A DNA stretch of 64,000 nt from Paramecium octaurelia (taxonomy: Eukaryota > Ciliophora > Oligohymenophorea > Peniculida > Parameciidae), in contig CAJJDP010000130.1 of NCBI GenBank assembly GCA_905182995.1, positions 124,001 to 188,000 of the forward strand, given 5' to 3'. Both the position numbers and the translations under genes were made by a program. Shown here piece by piece: positions 48,784 through 59,663 of the stretch. Numbering within the stretch: the stretch's first letter is position 1; the number at the start of each line of letters is the position of its first letter. The notes below the pieces were generated by a model. That model ran no database searches and was not told where the DNA came from. It saw only the letters and a list, made by a program, of their open reading frames with translations.

Positions 48784-50375
48784 ATGAAACAAAGAGAGAG
48801 ATCCCATGGATATCTATATAAACAAATTTGCAAACATTTAAATGTGCCTTTTTCATCAAGCTTGCTTAATGGTATTTAGGAGACAGAAATTGTTATAGTA
48901 TTAGACCAAATCAGTTAATAGGGTAAAAACATCAAGATTCAATAGATATTGAGCCTCTTTCTTTATTGTTGCCTCAATGCAAATTTAAGAGGATCATATT
49001 GAAAAGTATTTAAAAGAACCTCAAATTGAACAAGTCAATGGCTACTGATAATTATAAAATGGAATTACTTGAAATTTTGAGAGTGATAACGAAGCTGTTC
49101 ACCAAGAGCTTGGACGTGATCTCGTTGGTAATTCGAGACATTAGAATGAATAGTGAGCACATGCAGATAATAGCATAAGGAATAGCAGTTGTTTAATCTT
49201 TAAAGGAATTGCGTATAATATAATGCTTGATGACTTCCAATCATTTCAGTATTCTGTAGCCATCGTTAATTCAGAATTCCTCGCTACATATCCTCGATTT
49301 CTCACATAATTATCTAACACATCAAATTGGGGTTTTTTTGGGATAATTACTCCAAGAGCATGGCAAAAGAAGGGATAATGTCGAATATCTATATAGAATT
49401 AAAGGAGATTGTCCTGAAGAAGACATATCTAAAATAGGATTGGAGGAACTGGATTTATCATATAATAAGTTAAATGATTAATTTGTGAAAGATGTGGTGC
49501 CATTTTTGGAGAGAGATAGATGGGTTAAATAAATCAATCTTAAATACAATGCCATTCAGAAGGAAGGCTTTGAGATTTTGATCTAATTGCTTGACAAGAA
49601 TTCAACCATCACAAGTTTGGATATAAGGAGAAATCTTGGATCTACATAACAATTTTAGAAGGAGGTCTTAAAAAAGTTGATAAGGAATAAAAATACAAAA
49701 AATGATATTCAATAATAGAGATTAGATGACGATAATGAGAATATTTCTGTCAATGTTTCTGCGATTCCATAAAACTTACAATCTGTTATTTCAGATCAAG
49801 AAAGTCCAGTGATGTCTTTTGGAGTATTTGAACCCAATAACCTTACGAAACAGATGTCCAATAACTCTGGGAGATAAGATTAATTGAAATTGAAATCTGG
49901 ATTAAAAAACAGCGATTCAGGTTGTTCTGATTGTAATCGTTTACAAATTAAATCGAAAAAGTAGTCGCAAATAATTTAGTTACTGAAATAAGAAGTTCAA
50001 TTTTTAAGATTTCAACTTCAAAGCAAATCGTAATTGCCTGAATAATAGTTGTAACAATAATCATAATAATAAGTTATAAATGAACTAAATTTCTCAGAAA
50101 ATAATCATAATCCTCCTCCTTAAGAGATTGAATAAGACGACATGGTTAATAAAATAGAATATATGATGAATGACTTAACTAGAATGATGGATGGATTAGA
50201 TGTTTAAGGGAGTGTGACAAATAATCTGAATGCACATTTATCTAGTACTTTGATTGTATAGGATTATACAAGGGCAATATTTGAAAGAGAAGACAGAGCA
50301 AATGATTTAATCAATATTTTAGACGAGAATAGTAATAATAACTTATCATAATCTTCGGATGAAGAACAATAATGA
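48784..50375 (+). CDS. CEP78-like leucine-rich-repeat protein
   Basis: 522 residues after one 23-nt intron (GTAAAAACATCAAGATTCAATAG). N-terminal part KQRERSHGYLYKQICKHLN, then RNI-type leucine-rich repeats: LQPSLIQNSSLHILDFSHNY, GLEELDLSYNKLNDQFVKDV, WVKQINLKYNAIQKEGFEIL, STITSLDIRRNLG. The helix before the last repeats, LLQEHGKRRDNVEYLYRI, matches the place where CEP78 has its conserved basic insertion, and the repeat wording and order fit CEP78, a centriole/basal-body protein. The C-terminal half is Gln-rich with a coiled coil (MVNKIEYMMNDLTRMMDG), also as in CEP78. Other NLR-like LRR proteins are the alternative. In a ciliate this would act at basal bodies. Confidence 0.7.
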
Positions 50376-50574
50376 AATTTTTCTTTTTATTTTTATATCA
50401 TAATTGCATATTTATTAACATCTAGGTAATTTATATCATTATGATTGTTCTGCGGATTCAGACAGTTGGAAATTTGGTTACTTTGGAATGTCTTACATTT
50501 CCAATTCAGCATCTCTGATTTATTGGGAATTAATCCACTCGTCAACATTCTGCTGTCTTTAGACTTGAGAATAT

Positions 50575-50790
50575 TCACTATTGTAGCTGATTGCAAAAAA
50601 TATGGCATAAAGCTTGGATCAATAAAGCAAATACCACAGCTGTAATAAACAATGCAAAGGCCCCTTCGATTCGACTGTGAGGCACTACATAAACAGTTTC
50701 AGATCCAATGGCTATCATAAATCCCAAATATGTCATGAAGATGCATCCTGGAGCTGAGATAAACATGCAATATTAAGCACACGATACCAT
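50575..50790 (-). CDS. Small two-span membrane protein (RNASEK-like topology)
   Basis: 71 residues, no intron. Two hydrophobic segments (APGCIFMTYLGFMIAIGS and GAFALFITAVVFALLIQALC) are joined by a short loop ETVYVVPHSRIE. This size, the N-terminal Cys pair and the spacing of the spans recall RNASEK (V-ATPase-associated) and similar small proteolipids, but the loop is too short for a firm call. The start MVSCAQYCMF is the first ATG in the open frame. It lies between two convergent or divergent larger genes, 107 bp from the kinase stop. Confidence 0.5.
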
Positions 50791-50896
50791 TAAATTTAAT
50801 TATATAGATTGAAATTAATAAAAATTAAAAGAAATTCTTTTTCTTGAAAATATATATAATCTGAACTTGTAATACAATTAGGGGCAAAAATGTAAA

Positions 50897-52277
50897 TCAA
50901 TTTTTTAGCTTCTATGCTAACTTCGCTGATCTTGGTGTATTAGTAGTTGTTGGTTATTTGGTAATTCGAGATGAAGAAGTGCTCGACACAACCATTTAAC
51001 TACTAGGAACACTTACAGGATTATTATCAAAATCATATCCATTAAATAGATCTAACATATTCCAACTATCATACTTTATACTGAATTCCTTCTCAACATG
51101 ATTTGTTACTCCTCATTAATGGAATCATCGGAATCTCGTCTGCTATCAGAGGGTAGGTAATTGTCTTCATTGCCCTAATAATCTGGTTTAATAATAAACA
51201 TTAGGGATGAATGGAGCAATAATCTACTTGGTCAGAAGCTTCTCCCAACTAAAATCTCTGAACCATGGATGTTCCTTCACTTCATCTGGACCATTGTTGC
51301 CCAATCGATTCTGCGGTTTCCTTTGTAAAAGCTAAAAAAAGACATTGATAATACCTTATTTGTAAAATCAGCCGCCTCTAAACTCCATCCTGGTGGAATT
51401 TCTTGTCTCTTGATAACTGCCTATTTGGCTAGCATTTATTCTCTTATTTCCTATCTGCTCCTCCCTAAATATGGTCTTCTGCCTAACATGCATTCATAGA
51501 TGATCACTCCCAAAGCAAAGTAATCTACTGCTACACCGTGATTGTGTCCTATAATTAGAAAACAAAGATTTACTACACATAACTTCTGGAGCCATATAGC
51601 CGGGAGTTCCACTCGTATCTTGGGAATTCTCGGGTTTCCATATTCTGGCTATACCCAAATCAGTTAATCTGAGATATCCTAGTCTCATTAAATCAATGGA
51701 CCATACCATTACTATCAAACACCAAATTCTCCGGCTTTAGATCTCTATGCAATACTCCCTGTTGGTGCAGGTAATCCAATGCCACTATGATGCACCCACT
51801 GAAAAACTCTTGCTTTAGATTATGTCTGTATACTTGTTTATTCTTCATTGAATTTCCTGTGTCTTCCTATGTGATATCTCAGATCTCCCCCAGAGAGCAA
51901 ATCCATTACCAAATACAAGTATTCTCTGTCTTGGAAGGAGTATTGCATGTTGATCAGAAAACTTGATTCAATTTCAATTTTTACTTATGTTTCAAACCAC
52001 TCAATAACGTCTTTTCATTCATCACAGACTATACCGACTTCTTTTGAATGATTCTAAATTTTAATCACTTCTTACTTTGGTTTAGACATCACCTTCAGAG
52101 CATAGAATTACTTATTTTTCTTTTATCTAACTTTCCACACCTTTCCAAATCCACCTCTCCCGATTGCATCGATAAACTGAAAATTTTACACCGAAACCAC
52201 TAAAATATCGATCATTATTCAATACCATTATTCTCCATAAGATCTTCCTTTTTTTCATTAATATTACAATTGCCCAT
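50897..52277 (-). CDS. AGC-type protein kinase with MGNC acylation signal
   Basis: 384 residues after nine introns (26, 22, 23, 25, 28, 25, 23, 25, 29 nt), the most intron-rich gene here. It starts [10 protein letters not shown], the classic N-myristoylation plus palmitoylation signal, so it is probably membrane-bound. Kinase motifs: [58 protein letters not shown] (DLG instead of DFG), [31 protein letters not shown]. The layout, including the phenylalanine-rich stretch after HPWF, resembles PKA-like YANK/STK32 kinases, which also carry N-terminal MG and this activation-loop wording. The DLG variant occurs in active kinases. C-terminal tail: Ser/Thr-rich low complexity. Its start lies 25 bp from the SNARE start on the other strand. 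Confidence 0.88.
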
Positions 52278-52302
52278 ACTTTTTATTTTTATTATTAATT
52301 AT
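52278..52302. promoter_or_regulatory. 25-bp divergent spacer between kinase and SNARE start codons
   Basis: Twenty-five AT-rich bases separate the ATG of the MGNC kinase (minus, 52277) from that of the R-SNARE (plus, 52303). Any promoter must be shared or lie inside coding sequence. Positional assignment only. Confidence 0.4.
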
Positions 52303-52992
52303 ATGATTCTTTATACTTTAATTTCCAAAGGAAATCTAGTCTTGTCAGAATATACAGAATTGGAAGGAGATTTTACTGAAATGGCTCGTATTGTACTCAA
52401 AAGTGTGAAGCCCAATTAGTAAAAATAAATATTTAGTAAAGTATATGATGGTAAAACGTAGAATGAATATGTCTTTTGCATTACATGTATTTCCAATCTT
52501 CGATTTCTCTGTATGATCCATAATAGTTAAAACAAAGAAAAGGCTTTTGCCTTCCTTGAAGCCATTCACTAAGAATATTCAAATTGCTCCAAAAGTATTT
52601 CGATTCTAAAATCAAAGATTCCGATTTTAATAATGGCCAATTCTCAGCTCAAATCTGCCGCATGATGAAAGGCTTCAATCAATTGGACCAAAAAGACGCA
52701 TTGACCAACCTTGAAGAAACTGTTGAAGACCTAAACGAATCAGCATTTCAGAATCTCCGTAAAATGATTGGTATTCATTCTTTCTAAATATTGATTAGAA
52801 AGAGAAGTTAGACTTGAGGTATTAGTTAAAAAGACTGAAGAATTGACTAAGAATGCGGATATCATCTTTAAATATAGTAGAAATGTTCATAGGGCAACAA
52901 GAGGTAGCGAATTTAGACTCGGAGGAAAAGTCTTAATTCTGTCTTTGGTAATATTTGCAATTTTGAGCTTATACATCTATTATCAAATTTGA
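52303..52992 (+). CDS. Longin-type R-SNARE (VAMP7-like), frame interrupted
   Basis: About 220 residues. The longin domain begins MILYTLISKGNLVLSEYTEL with VYDGKTQNEYVFCI and LRFLCMIHNSQNKEKAFAFL. The SNARE motif FQNLRKMIGEREVRLEVLVK carries the central-layer Arg of R-SNAREs, followed by KYSRNVHRATR and a C-terminal anchor GKVLILSLVIFAILSLYIYY. One 28-nt intron (GTATTCATTC...TTGATTAG) splits the SNARE motif. Between EAIHQEY and LLQKYFDSKIKDS the frame must shift by one base near 52570-52590, and no GT-AG intron fits; the spliced length is not divisible by three. Either a base is missing in the assembly, or the copy is newly frameshifted, or splicing is non-canonical. Role: late-endosome or secretory fusion. 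Confidence 0.78.
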
Positions 52993-53024
52993 AACTTATT
53001 TTTTAAATATATTCACTATCACTC

Positions 53025-53282
53025 TCATAATATATGTGTTCTGCTTTATATACAATATTAATAGAAATTTAATAATTAATTCATTTTTTAATTATTATTC
53101 TCTTGGATTCTTAATTTCTTGTAGAATATCTTTACATAGCAAATACTTTCTACCTTTTGAGAAGGTATCAAAATAGTACCATTACATCCAAAACTTCTAA
53201 TTAGATGGACCATAGTAAGTAAAAAAAACACATAAATCAGATTGATTCGATTGTTACATATGGTATGATTCTTAAACCTCAT
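53025..53282 (-). CDS. Possible small secreted or membrane protein, 85 aa
   Basis: Frame MRFKNHTICNNRINLIYVFF to TGA 53025-53027 with one hydrophobic stretch (LIYVFFLLTMVHLIRSF) near the N-terminus and a basic Asn/Lys-rich end. No family is recognised and the surroundings are AT-rich, so a chance open frame is quite possible. Confidence 0.25.
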
Positions 53283-53647
53283 TAAATTAATGCCGATTAA
53301 GAGAATCTTTCGATTTATATTTATTATGTATTAGTATAAAAAGATGTATTTCTATATTTAAAACTACAACTATAATTAATTTTCACGTATATTATAAATT
53401 CAGGATGTAAACATTGGAGCAATTTTTTGATTAAAATTAAATAAATTATATTTTAAGGTTTTGTGATCAGTTGAAATTTTGACCTATTATATTGATTAAC
53501 CATAATATTCTTTCACATTTTTAAAAAAATGAGTAAAGTGCATTTGTATTTAATTTCAAATCATATTACAATATCTTTGCTATATGTTTATGTCTTTCCA
53601 CAATTTAAATCCTTATTTAAAAGATAAGATTTAATTTTTGGGAAAAT
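53283..53647. other. AT-rich intergenic stretch beside the tRNA
   Basis: About 365 bp of AT-rich sequence with no protein-like frame, ending at the tRNA terminator. Confidence 0.5.
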
Positions 53648-53654
53648 AAAAAAA
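53648..53654 (-). terminator. RNA polymerase III terminator of the tRNA gene
   Basis: Seven consecutive A on the plus strand, that is T7 on the tRNA strand, start one base after the 3' end of the tRNA. A run of four or more T is the standard polymerase III termination signal. Confidence 0.85.
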
Positions 53655-53655
53655 T

Positions 53656-53728
53656 GGTCTCGGAGGGGATCGAACCCTCGACCGTCAGCTTATTAGACTG
53701 ACGCTCTAACCAACTGAGCTACGAGACC
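53656..53728 (-). tRNA. trnI: tRNA-Ile with anticodon AAU
   Basis: The minus strand folds into a complete 73-nt tRNA cloverleaf without intron. Acceptor stem GGTCTCG pairs with CGAGACC; the D arm GCTC...GAGC encloses AGTTGGTTA; the anticodon stem TCAGT/GCTGA encloses CTAATAA, giving anticodon AAT (AAU in RNA), which reads isoleucine codons once A34 is changed to inosine; the T arm is GAGGG-TTCGATC-CCCTC. The internal A and B box promoters (TAGCTCAGTTGG and GGTTCGATCCC) are canonical. The 3' CCA is not encoded, as is normal for a nuclear eukaryotic tRNA. Confidence 0.95.
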
Positions 53729-53899
53729 TGTCTTAATTATACTTTTAGATTTTTGAATTTAAGCTAGTAAGATTAAAGATCTAATCAGTGCAAACAATGA
53801 AATCCAATTAAATAGTCTAATCATTTTTAATATTATTACAGATAAAAACATTTAAATGATAGAACAATAAATCATGATTCATTAATTATTTAATTAATT

Positions 53900-56775
53900 A
53901 TGAAATTCCTCTCTATCAAAAATATATTTGAATTTAAAGACAATCATATAGATGGAGTCAGAAACAACCTATTGAAAAATATAAGTAATCAGAATTTAGA
54001 TTAAAGATTAACTTTAGGGTTTGGGATTACCGGATGTTTGTATTGTAACTAAATAGTAGCCAACTCATGTGATGAAATCGACTTTAGAGACCTAATCCTC
54101 GTTTCATTTTATTTAAGGGTTGTGCCCTCAATCGTAGGCTGATGTTTTTGCATACCTTCAAACGATTTTACAAAATTAAGAAAAATCAGAGCATTAAGGC
54201 TTGTTCTCTAAAACATAGACTATTTAAAAAGTAAAAAAGCTCTTCTAGATAGTTAACTTATATTTGTTACGACATTTTTTCCAAGACTTTCTTGGTGTGC
54301 GAGATTTAAGTGTTTCTGGAAGGGCAACACAAATCAAAAACATTCGGAGTACAAGAGAATCAGCAATACATCTTACCGACTAGGTAGCATTGGCAAGGAG
54401 TTTATATAAGTAGTATATTAAGAGCAATTGATGAAGAATTTAAGCTAGCAAGCGTTGGTAGATTCTTTAATAATATAAACTTAAAAAACAATAAAAAGCT
54501 GTCTGAAGTTATACAGTTGCTTTTAGAATTAATAACAACTAATGTAAACCTTTTTTAAGACCTTGACAAAATTAGTTCAATAAAAGACTTCCCTGAACTT
54601 AAGGATGTCTTGTATTATTTGTGTTGGCCTTTGGAAATCCTGGTTTCGTATTTAGAAAAATCCAATTAACTATAAATATTAATAATAGAATTAGAAAACA
54701 TAGAAGATAGTATTGTATTTTATTTGATTAAAAGCATTTTGTTCTATAAAATGAAGTAACTATGATATTTAATTTAGAAATTACGAAAAATCCCTATCAT
54801 GCTTGGTGCATATATCTTATATGTGTTCGCAATTTAATCTGGTTAAATACATATTTGGAAAGGTCCTCATTAAATTGGGTAGGCATAAATAAGCCTTCTT
54901 GATGCTAAAAGATACCTTAGTAAGCTCCTATGAGAATTAAATAGTTTGGATTACGTTGGTATATATATCATCATATAGTAGGCTTCAATATTTAGAAAGA
55001 AAAATAATTATCAGATATGTCTCAGCCTTTTAAATAAAGCTGCAGAATTCTAAGTAAAAAGAACAAGAAAAAGTATTTGGAGAGAAATTCACATGTAGAA
55101 TTATCGAGTGTTGACTCAAGACTCCTCAATTGTTAATCTTACTGATTTAGATAAAGTTTATTCTGTAATCAACCCTATTCAAGTAAATAAAATTGAAAGT
55201 TTCTCATAATTGAGTAATCATCCCGTACTTGAATAACTTCTATTGAGACAGAGAGCTTTAGATAAAAAAGAATTAAAAGTATTAAATTATTATATCAATA
55301 GAGTTGGCATCTTTAAGCTCAAAAATTGATAAGCAATCAAGCCCAAAAAATTGAGAAATAAACAATTGATTTCATTTCATCAAATCAACTGCTTGAAAAC
55401 AAATAAGCACTATCGTTATTCTAAAAAGAAATAATTAGGCTTTCAAATTAAGTGGGCCTAAAACAATTACTAAAATACTTATAACTATATTTCTATAGTC
55501 CACCTCATAGTTCCTATTCTATTTTTGATACTAAAATAGATAATAATTGCTTCCAAATTAAACTAAAAAAAAAGAATTAAAATAATTTGCAAAATGTAAT
55601 ATTATACTAATCTCATAATAGAGTGATCAAGTTAACTGCACTACAATTTCTTTAGGAAATATTGATTCAGATGAGGAAACAGAACCTGTGTTTCTAAAGT
55701 CAAACCTAAACAAAACTTTTGACTTTACGAATACTTGTTCTCAATCCACCTTGTAATCCCCGAATTCTAAAAAGAAACAATCAAATCTTAAGATTACAAA
55801 ACAGTTCTTGCAAAAATAAGTTAGCAAAACATATTAGGTAATTCAAGAGAATGCTTTTGAAAGTGTTGAATCTGAAAGAGATTGTGTAAATCAAAACAAA
55901 GAGTTTGGTATTCGATATCTTTAAAAAAAGATAACAATGGAAACATTAAGTGAACAAAGTTTCACAAAGGATCTTAAAGTTAAAATATTTGGGTTGATTG
56001 ATCATCTTGGTTAAAATATTCCTTAGGATAAGCAAAATTAGATCGGTGATTAAATAAAAAGGAGAAAGGATACTTTACATCCTGCGCTTTTAGAATTTAT
56101 CGATTAAATTTCGGTGACTTAAAACATTCTCGATGATTTATTTTACAATAGCAACCAAAAAACAAAGACTTTCTAAACATCTATATAATCATCTTTCAAT
56201 TCTTCCGAAAAGCAAACTCCAAAATCAAAAATACCACAGATATTTAAATCTTAATTAAAGGAATCTGTGATAAAAAAAAATTACCTGAAAAAAAAAATAG
56301 ATATTAAGGATATTTATAATTTGTATGGATTATCGTTTTAAGATAATGATGAGAAATCAACCTATTTTTAATTTACTAAATAAGAATCAATATTTCTTTA
56401 TAAGTGTAGCAAAATAGCTCTGAGACTCAAATAAAATGAATTAGCATAAAAACTTCTTGAAAAAATAAACGGACGAGTTATTTCTGTTTAAATTTCGTAT
56501 TCATTATTACAAATTTACAAGGATAATCATTCTTAATTAATTTAATTGTAAGTATTTTATATATATTTTAAAGAATCTAAAAAATAATGGTTGATTTCAT
56601 AGAGTGTGGGATCTCAAAAATAGAATCAATGCCTTTATGGATTGAAATTCATTTGATTCGATTAATCAAATTAAAAGGATCTAATTATGTTTTGGGATTA
56701 TTAGGTTAACTAGAAAATGAAGATGCCTTTTAATTGATGAAAAAGATTGTTCTATAATCTGAAAACCTTCTTTGA
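53900..56775 (+). CDS. Large helical protein, about 900 aa, function unknown
   Basis: A plus-strand gene of roughly 900 residues with several introns (22, 34, 22 and 26 nt identified; others not resolved). It starts MKFLSIKNIFEFKDNHIDGV. The first part reads GLGLPDVCIVTKQQPTHVMK and GLCPQSQADVFAYLQTILQN and continues through long amphipathic helices (RFFNNINLKNNKKLSEVIQL; CWPLEILVSYLEKS). A low-complexity Lys/Ser/Gln linker follows (SPNSKKKQSNLKITKQF), then helix pairs resembling TPR (SKIALRLKQNELAQKLLEKI) and a conserved-looking end MPLWIEIHLIRLIKLKGSNY. No catalytic motif, Cys pattern or membrane span. A scaffold with alpha-solenoid fold is likely; ChAP-type cargo adaptors were considered but not supported. 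Confidence 0.7.
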
Positions 56776-56959
56776 CACAAATTTGTTGATTATTATTATT
56801 TTATGTGTGTATTGTTATATTAAATTATTTTTAGTTTGGTTTATTAACTTATATGGTCTTTTTTTACATAATAATGTTGTTATAACAAATATTTACTTAG
56901 AATCAATAATTAATATTTAAAATAATACTATAAGAAACGTATTAATTTAAGATATACAA
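56776..56959. other. Short AT-rich convergent spacer
   Basis: 184 bp between the stop codons of the large helical gene (56775) and the kinase gene (56960). AT-rich, no gene seen; it holds the two 3' ends. Confidence 0.5.
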
Positions 56960-58478
56960 TCAAACAATTGTTTATTGAACAGAATTTCTAGCCTAAAATC
57001 TAGACTTGTTGAAATTTAATTGAGCATATTCTTGAGTCTCACTTTTTTTTAACTTTGAGCTTTTTCGTATTACTTGATGTGTTTGAATTTGCGAATCCTT
57101 TTTCAATACTTTGAAATTGGGAATAGCACTAATGTGAGGAGACTCATGATCTACTTACAATTCATCTGGATACTTTTCAATTTCGTTGATTTCTTTTTAA
57201 AGAGGATTATTGTTTCTCTCTCCAGGTGTAGGACCTTATATTGACTTTTTCTTAGCTAATTACTATTCATCATTATGAGTAATGTCGCTTTAAAAATAAG
57301 AATGAGATAAAGCTGATTCTGCACTTATTCTTTTTTCTGGATCAATTTCAAGCAGATTTTACAAAAGATCGATTTCTTCTGGAGTTAGCTTATATAATTG
57401 AAGTATCTTTAAGTCAATGTTGCAGATTTTATTTAACCTTAAGATCTCGTTGGATGTTTTTCCTGGAAATAAATCACGGGTTGTAACCCTATTAAGAATA
57501 ATAAAACCATTAATTTTACAATTTAAAGAAAATACATCCAACACTGAAAAGATCCACCTTTTCATTATAGCAGTCTTTGAATTTTTCGGGTGCTGCATAA
57601 CCAGGAGTTCCACAAACTCTTAAATCTTATGAAGGATTAATAGGCACTGCTAAATCAAATTCGGTTAATTTTAGTCCTTCTAAGGAATCTTTATTTTTGA
57701 ATACGATATTTGTAGGTTTAATATCTCTATGCATTATATTACTGGAATGGATATCTCTAACAGCAGTAATTAGTTGCTATAATATTGATAATTTATATTA
57801 CTTTCATAATAATTAATATTTAAGTTTTATCCAAAGCGACATTCATAATTAATTCATACAAGTTTGCTCCTTCCAGATATTCTTAAATTAAATATACAGT
57901 ATTCTCTCCGTTATAAACTTCATGTAGATTTTACACATAATCAGATCGAATATTTATTAAGCAAGAAATCTCATTATGAATTCGTGTCTAATTTTATATG
58001 CAATATGTACAATAGAATCTTCAAATTAGTTTTTGGCAAGACATTTTATTTCGTATGAACTGCCATTTATCCTGTCAATACATAAATATACCTAAATGTT
58101 GATTATGAATTACTTCATCAAAATTTCCTTCACCTAATTAATGCATAGGTTTGTAAAGCTAACTAACTGAGGAATACATAATTCTATTTCTTATAGTTTA
58201 TCGCAATTTTAAAAGGTCTTCATGAGATGATTGGAATTATTTCTCCATGTTGTTCCATATAATGCTAAAGCTTGTTAGTTATTTCATTTGATTTAACTGC
58301 CATGAAATGGTGTAATGTAAATCTAATTCAATGATGTATTTCGGATCCTTTCCAATCTGTGATAATATTTGATGCATACCTAACTTAGAGTAATCTTAGT
58401 TGGAAGCAACTAAAGAACATATTTCTAATCAAAAAAAGTATGCTATCGAATACAAATGAAGCTTAACTAAGATTCCAT
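56960..58478 (-). CDS. PH-like domain plus protein kinase with degenerate DFG (EFD)
   Basis: 464 residues after five introns (23, 22, 23, 25, 31 nt). Residues 1-95 (MESQLSFICIRQHTFFDQKY, PTKITLSQIGKDPKYIIELD, WNNMEKQFQSS) form a PH-like beta-sheet plus helix of the type that precedes many Paramecium kinases. The kinase domain follows: GEGNFDEVYLCIDR, YEIKCLAK (catalytic Lys), IMHRDIKPTNIVF (HRD intact), then KLTEFDLAV where DFG is expected, CGTPGYAAPEKF and DLFSVGCIFF. The metal-binding Asp of DFG is replaced by Glu and the Gly by Asp (57654-57662), which predicts weak or no phosphotransfer. The C-terminal 110 residues are a Ser/Lys-rich tail. CAMK-like fold; a pseudokinase or a kinase with unusual metal use. 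Confidence 0.88.
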
Positions 58479-59663
58479 TAATTAAATAATAGATTTTTAT
58501 ATTTCATTTAATTAGTTTGAACCTAGATGCTTTTTCTATTTTAGATAATCAAAGATGATTAATTCTAATTATTAAATTTTAATCTAGAGGCTTTTTTTTG
58601 ATGATTCCAAAAAATTAGTGCATTGTAAATCTGGATATTGAGTGTAGTATTGTGTTTCAAGATATAAAAGATTTCTAGATTTTTTTCTTTTTTAACCTTT
58701 CGAATATAAATTTGCTATTTCTTTGATACAAAGTACAATAAATCAAAAATTATTAATTTACAAGGTTCTAATTACATTGGTATGTTGCTTAAAGAGTTCA
58801 TTTATAATTGTGAATATCTAACTACTTTGTAGAATAATCTAAATAATTACAAGATAATTCTTTAAATATAGTTTTAATATTTTAATTAAAAAATGATGCA
58901 TCTAAGTCATCAAGCTTATCTCTAATATTGGAAAATGGAGATGTGATGCTAAAAATCAAGATATGTATTGATTCAAATTTAGAATTCCGATTAAATTTAT
59001 TATTAATTCTTATTCATAATATAGCTAAGTATTTAATTAGATATCTATCCAATTTATATCAATTAATTTTATAATACCTTTAAAATCTAAAAAAGTAAGC
59101 TAATAAATTAAATTGTTAGAGAAATAGTAATAATAAAAAAAATAAAAGTCTGTATTAAAATAATTAAATAAGTTTGGAGGATTGAATAAATTACTCATAA
59201 TATGGATATTATTATGAAATTTATTGAGGCTTTTAAATTTTAAGTCAATAAAACATTATTAAGAACATGATATATCAATTATTTCTATTTTTTTGTTGTC
59301 TGTTATAAAAAGGTGTTAGTGTTGTTATGATTTTTGATAATCAAAGATACCCTATTTATAATTGAAATTTTAAGATCAAATGTAATTTAAAAATTGATAT
59401 ATTTAGATTATATCTTTATATTTTAAGACGCTAAACTATATCCTAATCATGTAATTAATTTTGAATTATCTCTTCTATTCATAAACAGCTTGCTGGACAT
59501 ATTGAGATTAATTCTATGTTTAAGGATGGCAATTAAGATGGAATAATTAACCATTTCTTCTTCTCTCTAGAAAAGGTCATAGAGTTTATTTGGGTTATTT
59601 TAAGAACTAGGGGTTGTTGATAATTAGGTTTATTATAAATTTTTAATTTTATTTGATAATTAA
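58479..59663. other. AT-rich divergent intergenic region, about 1.2 kb
   Basis: The longest empty stretch of this half of the window, between divergent starts at 58478 (minus) and 59664 (plus). Many short A/T runs and no frame of protein-like composition on either strand. By Paramecium standards a 1.2-kb gap is long and might hold a non-coding RNA or a lost gene; nothing specific could be named. Confidence 0.5.

Noticed and set aside
50393..50608. Second small membrane protein overlapping the 71-aa gene
   Set aside because: This frame overlaps the two-span protein in another phase and has low-complexity composition; the longer hydrophobic pattern belongs to the 50575-50790 frame.
53900..56775. 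ChAP (Chs5/Bch1) cargo adaptor
   Set aside because: Only general solenoid features and a few short phrases fit; no diagnostic motif was found.
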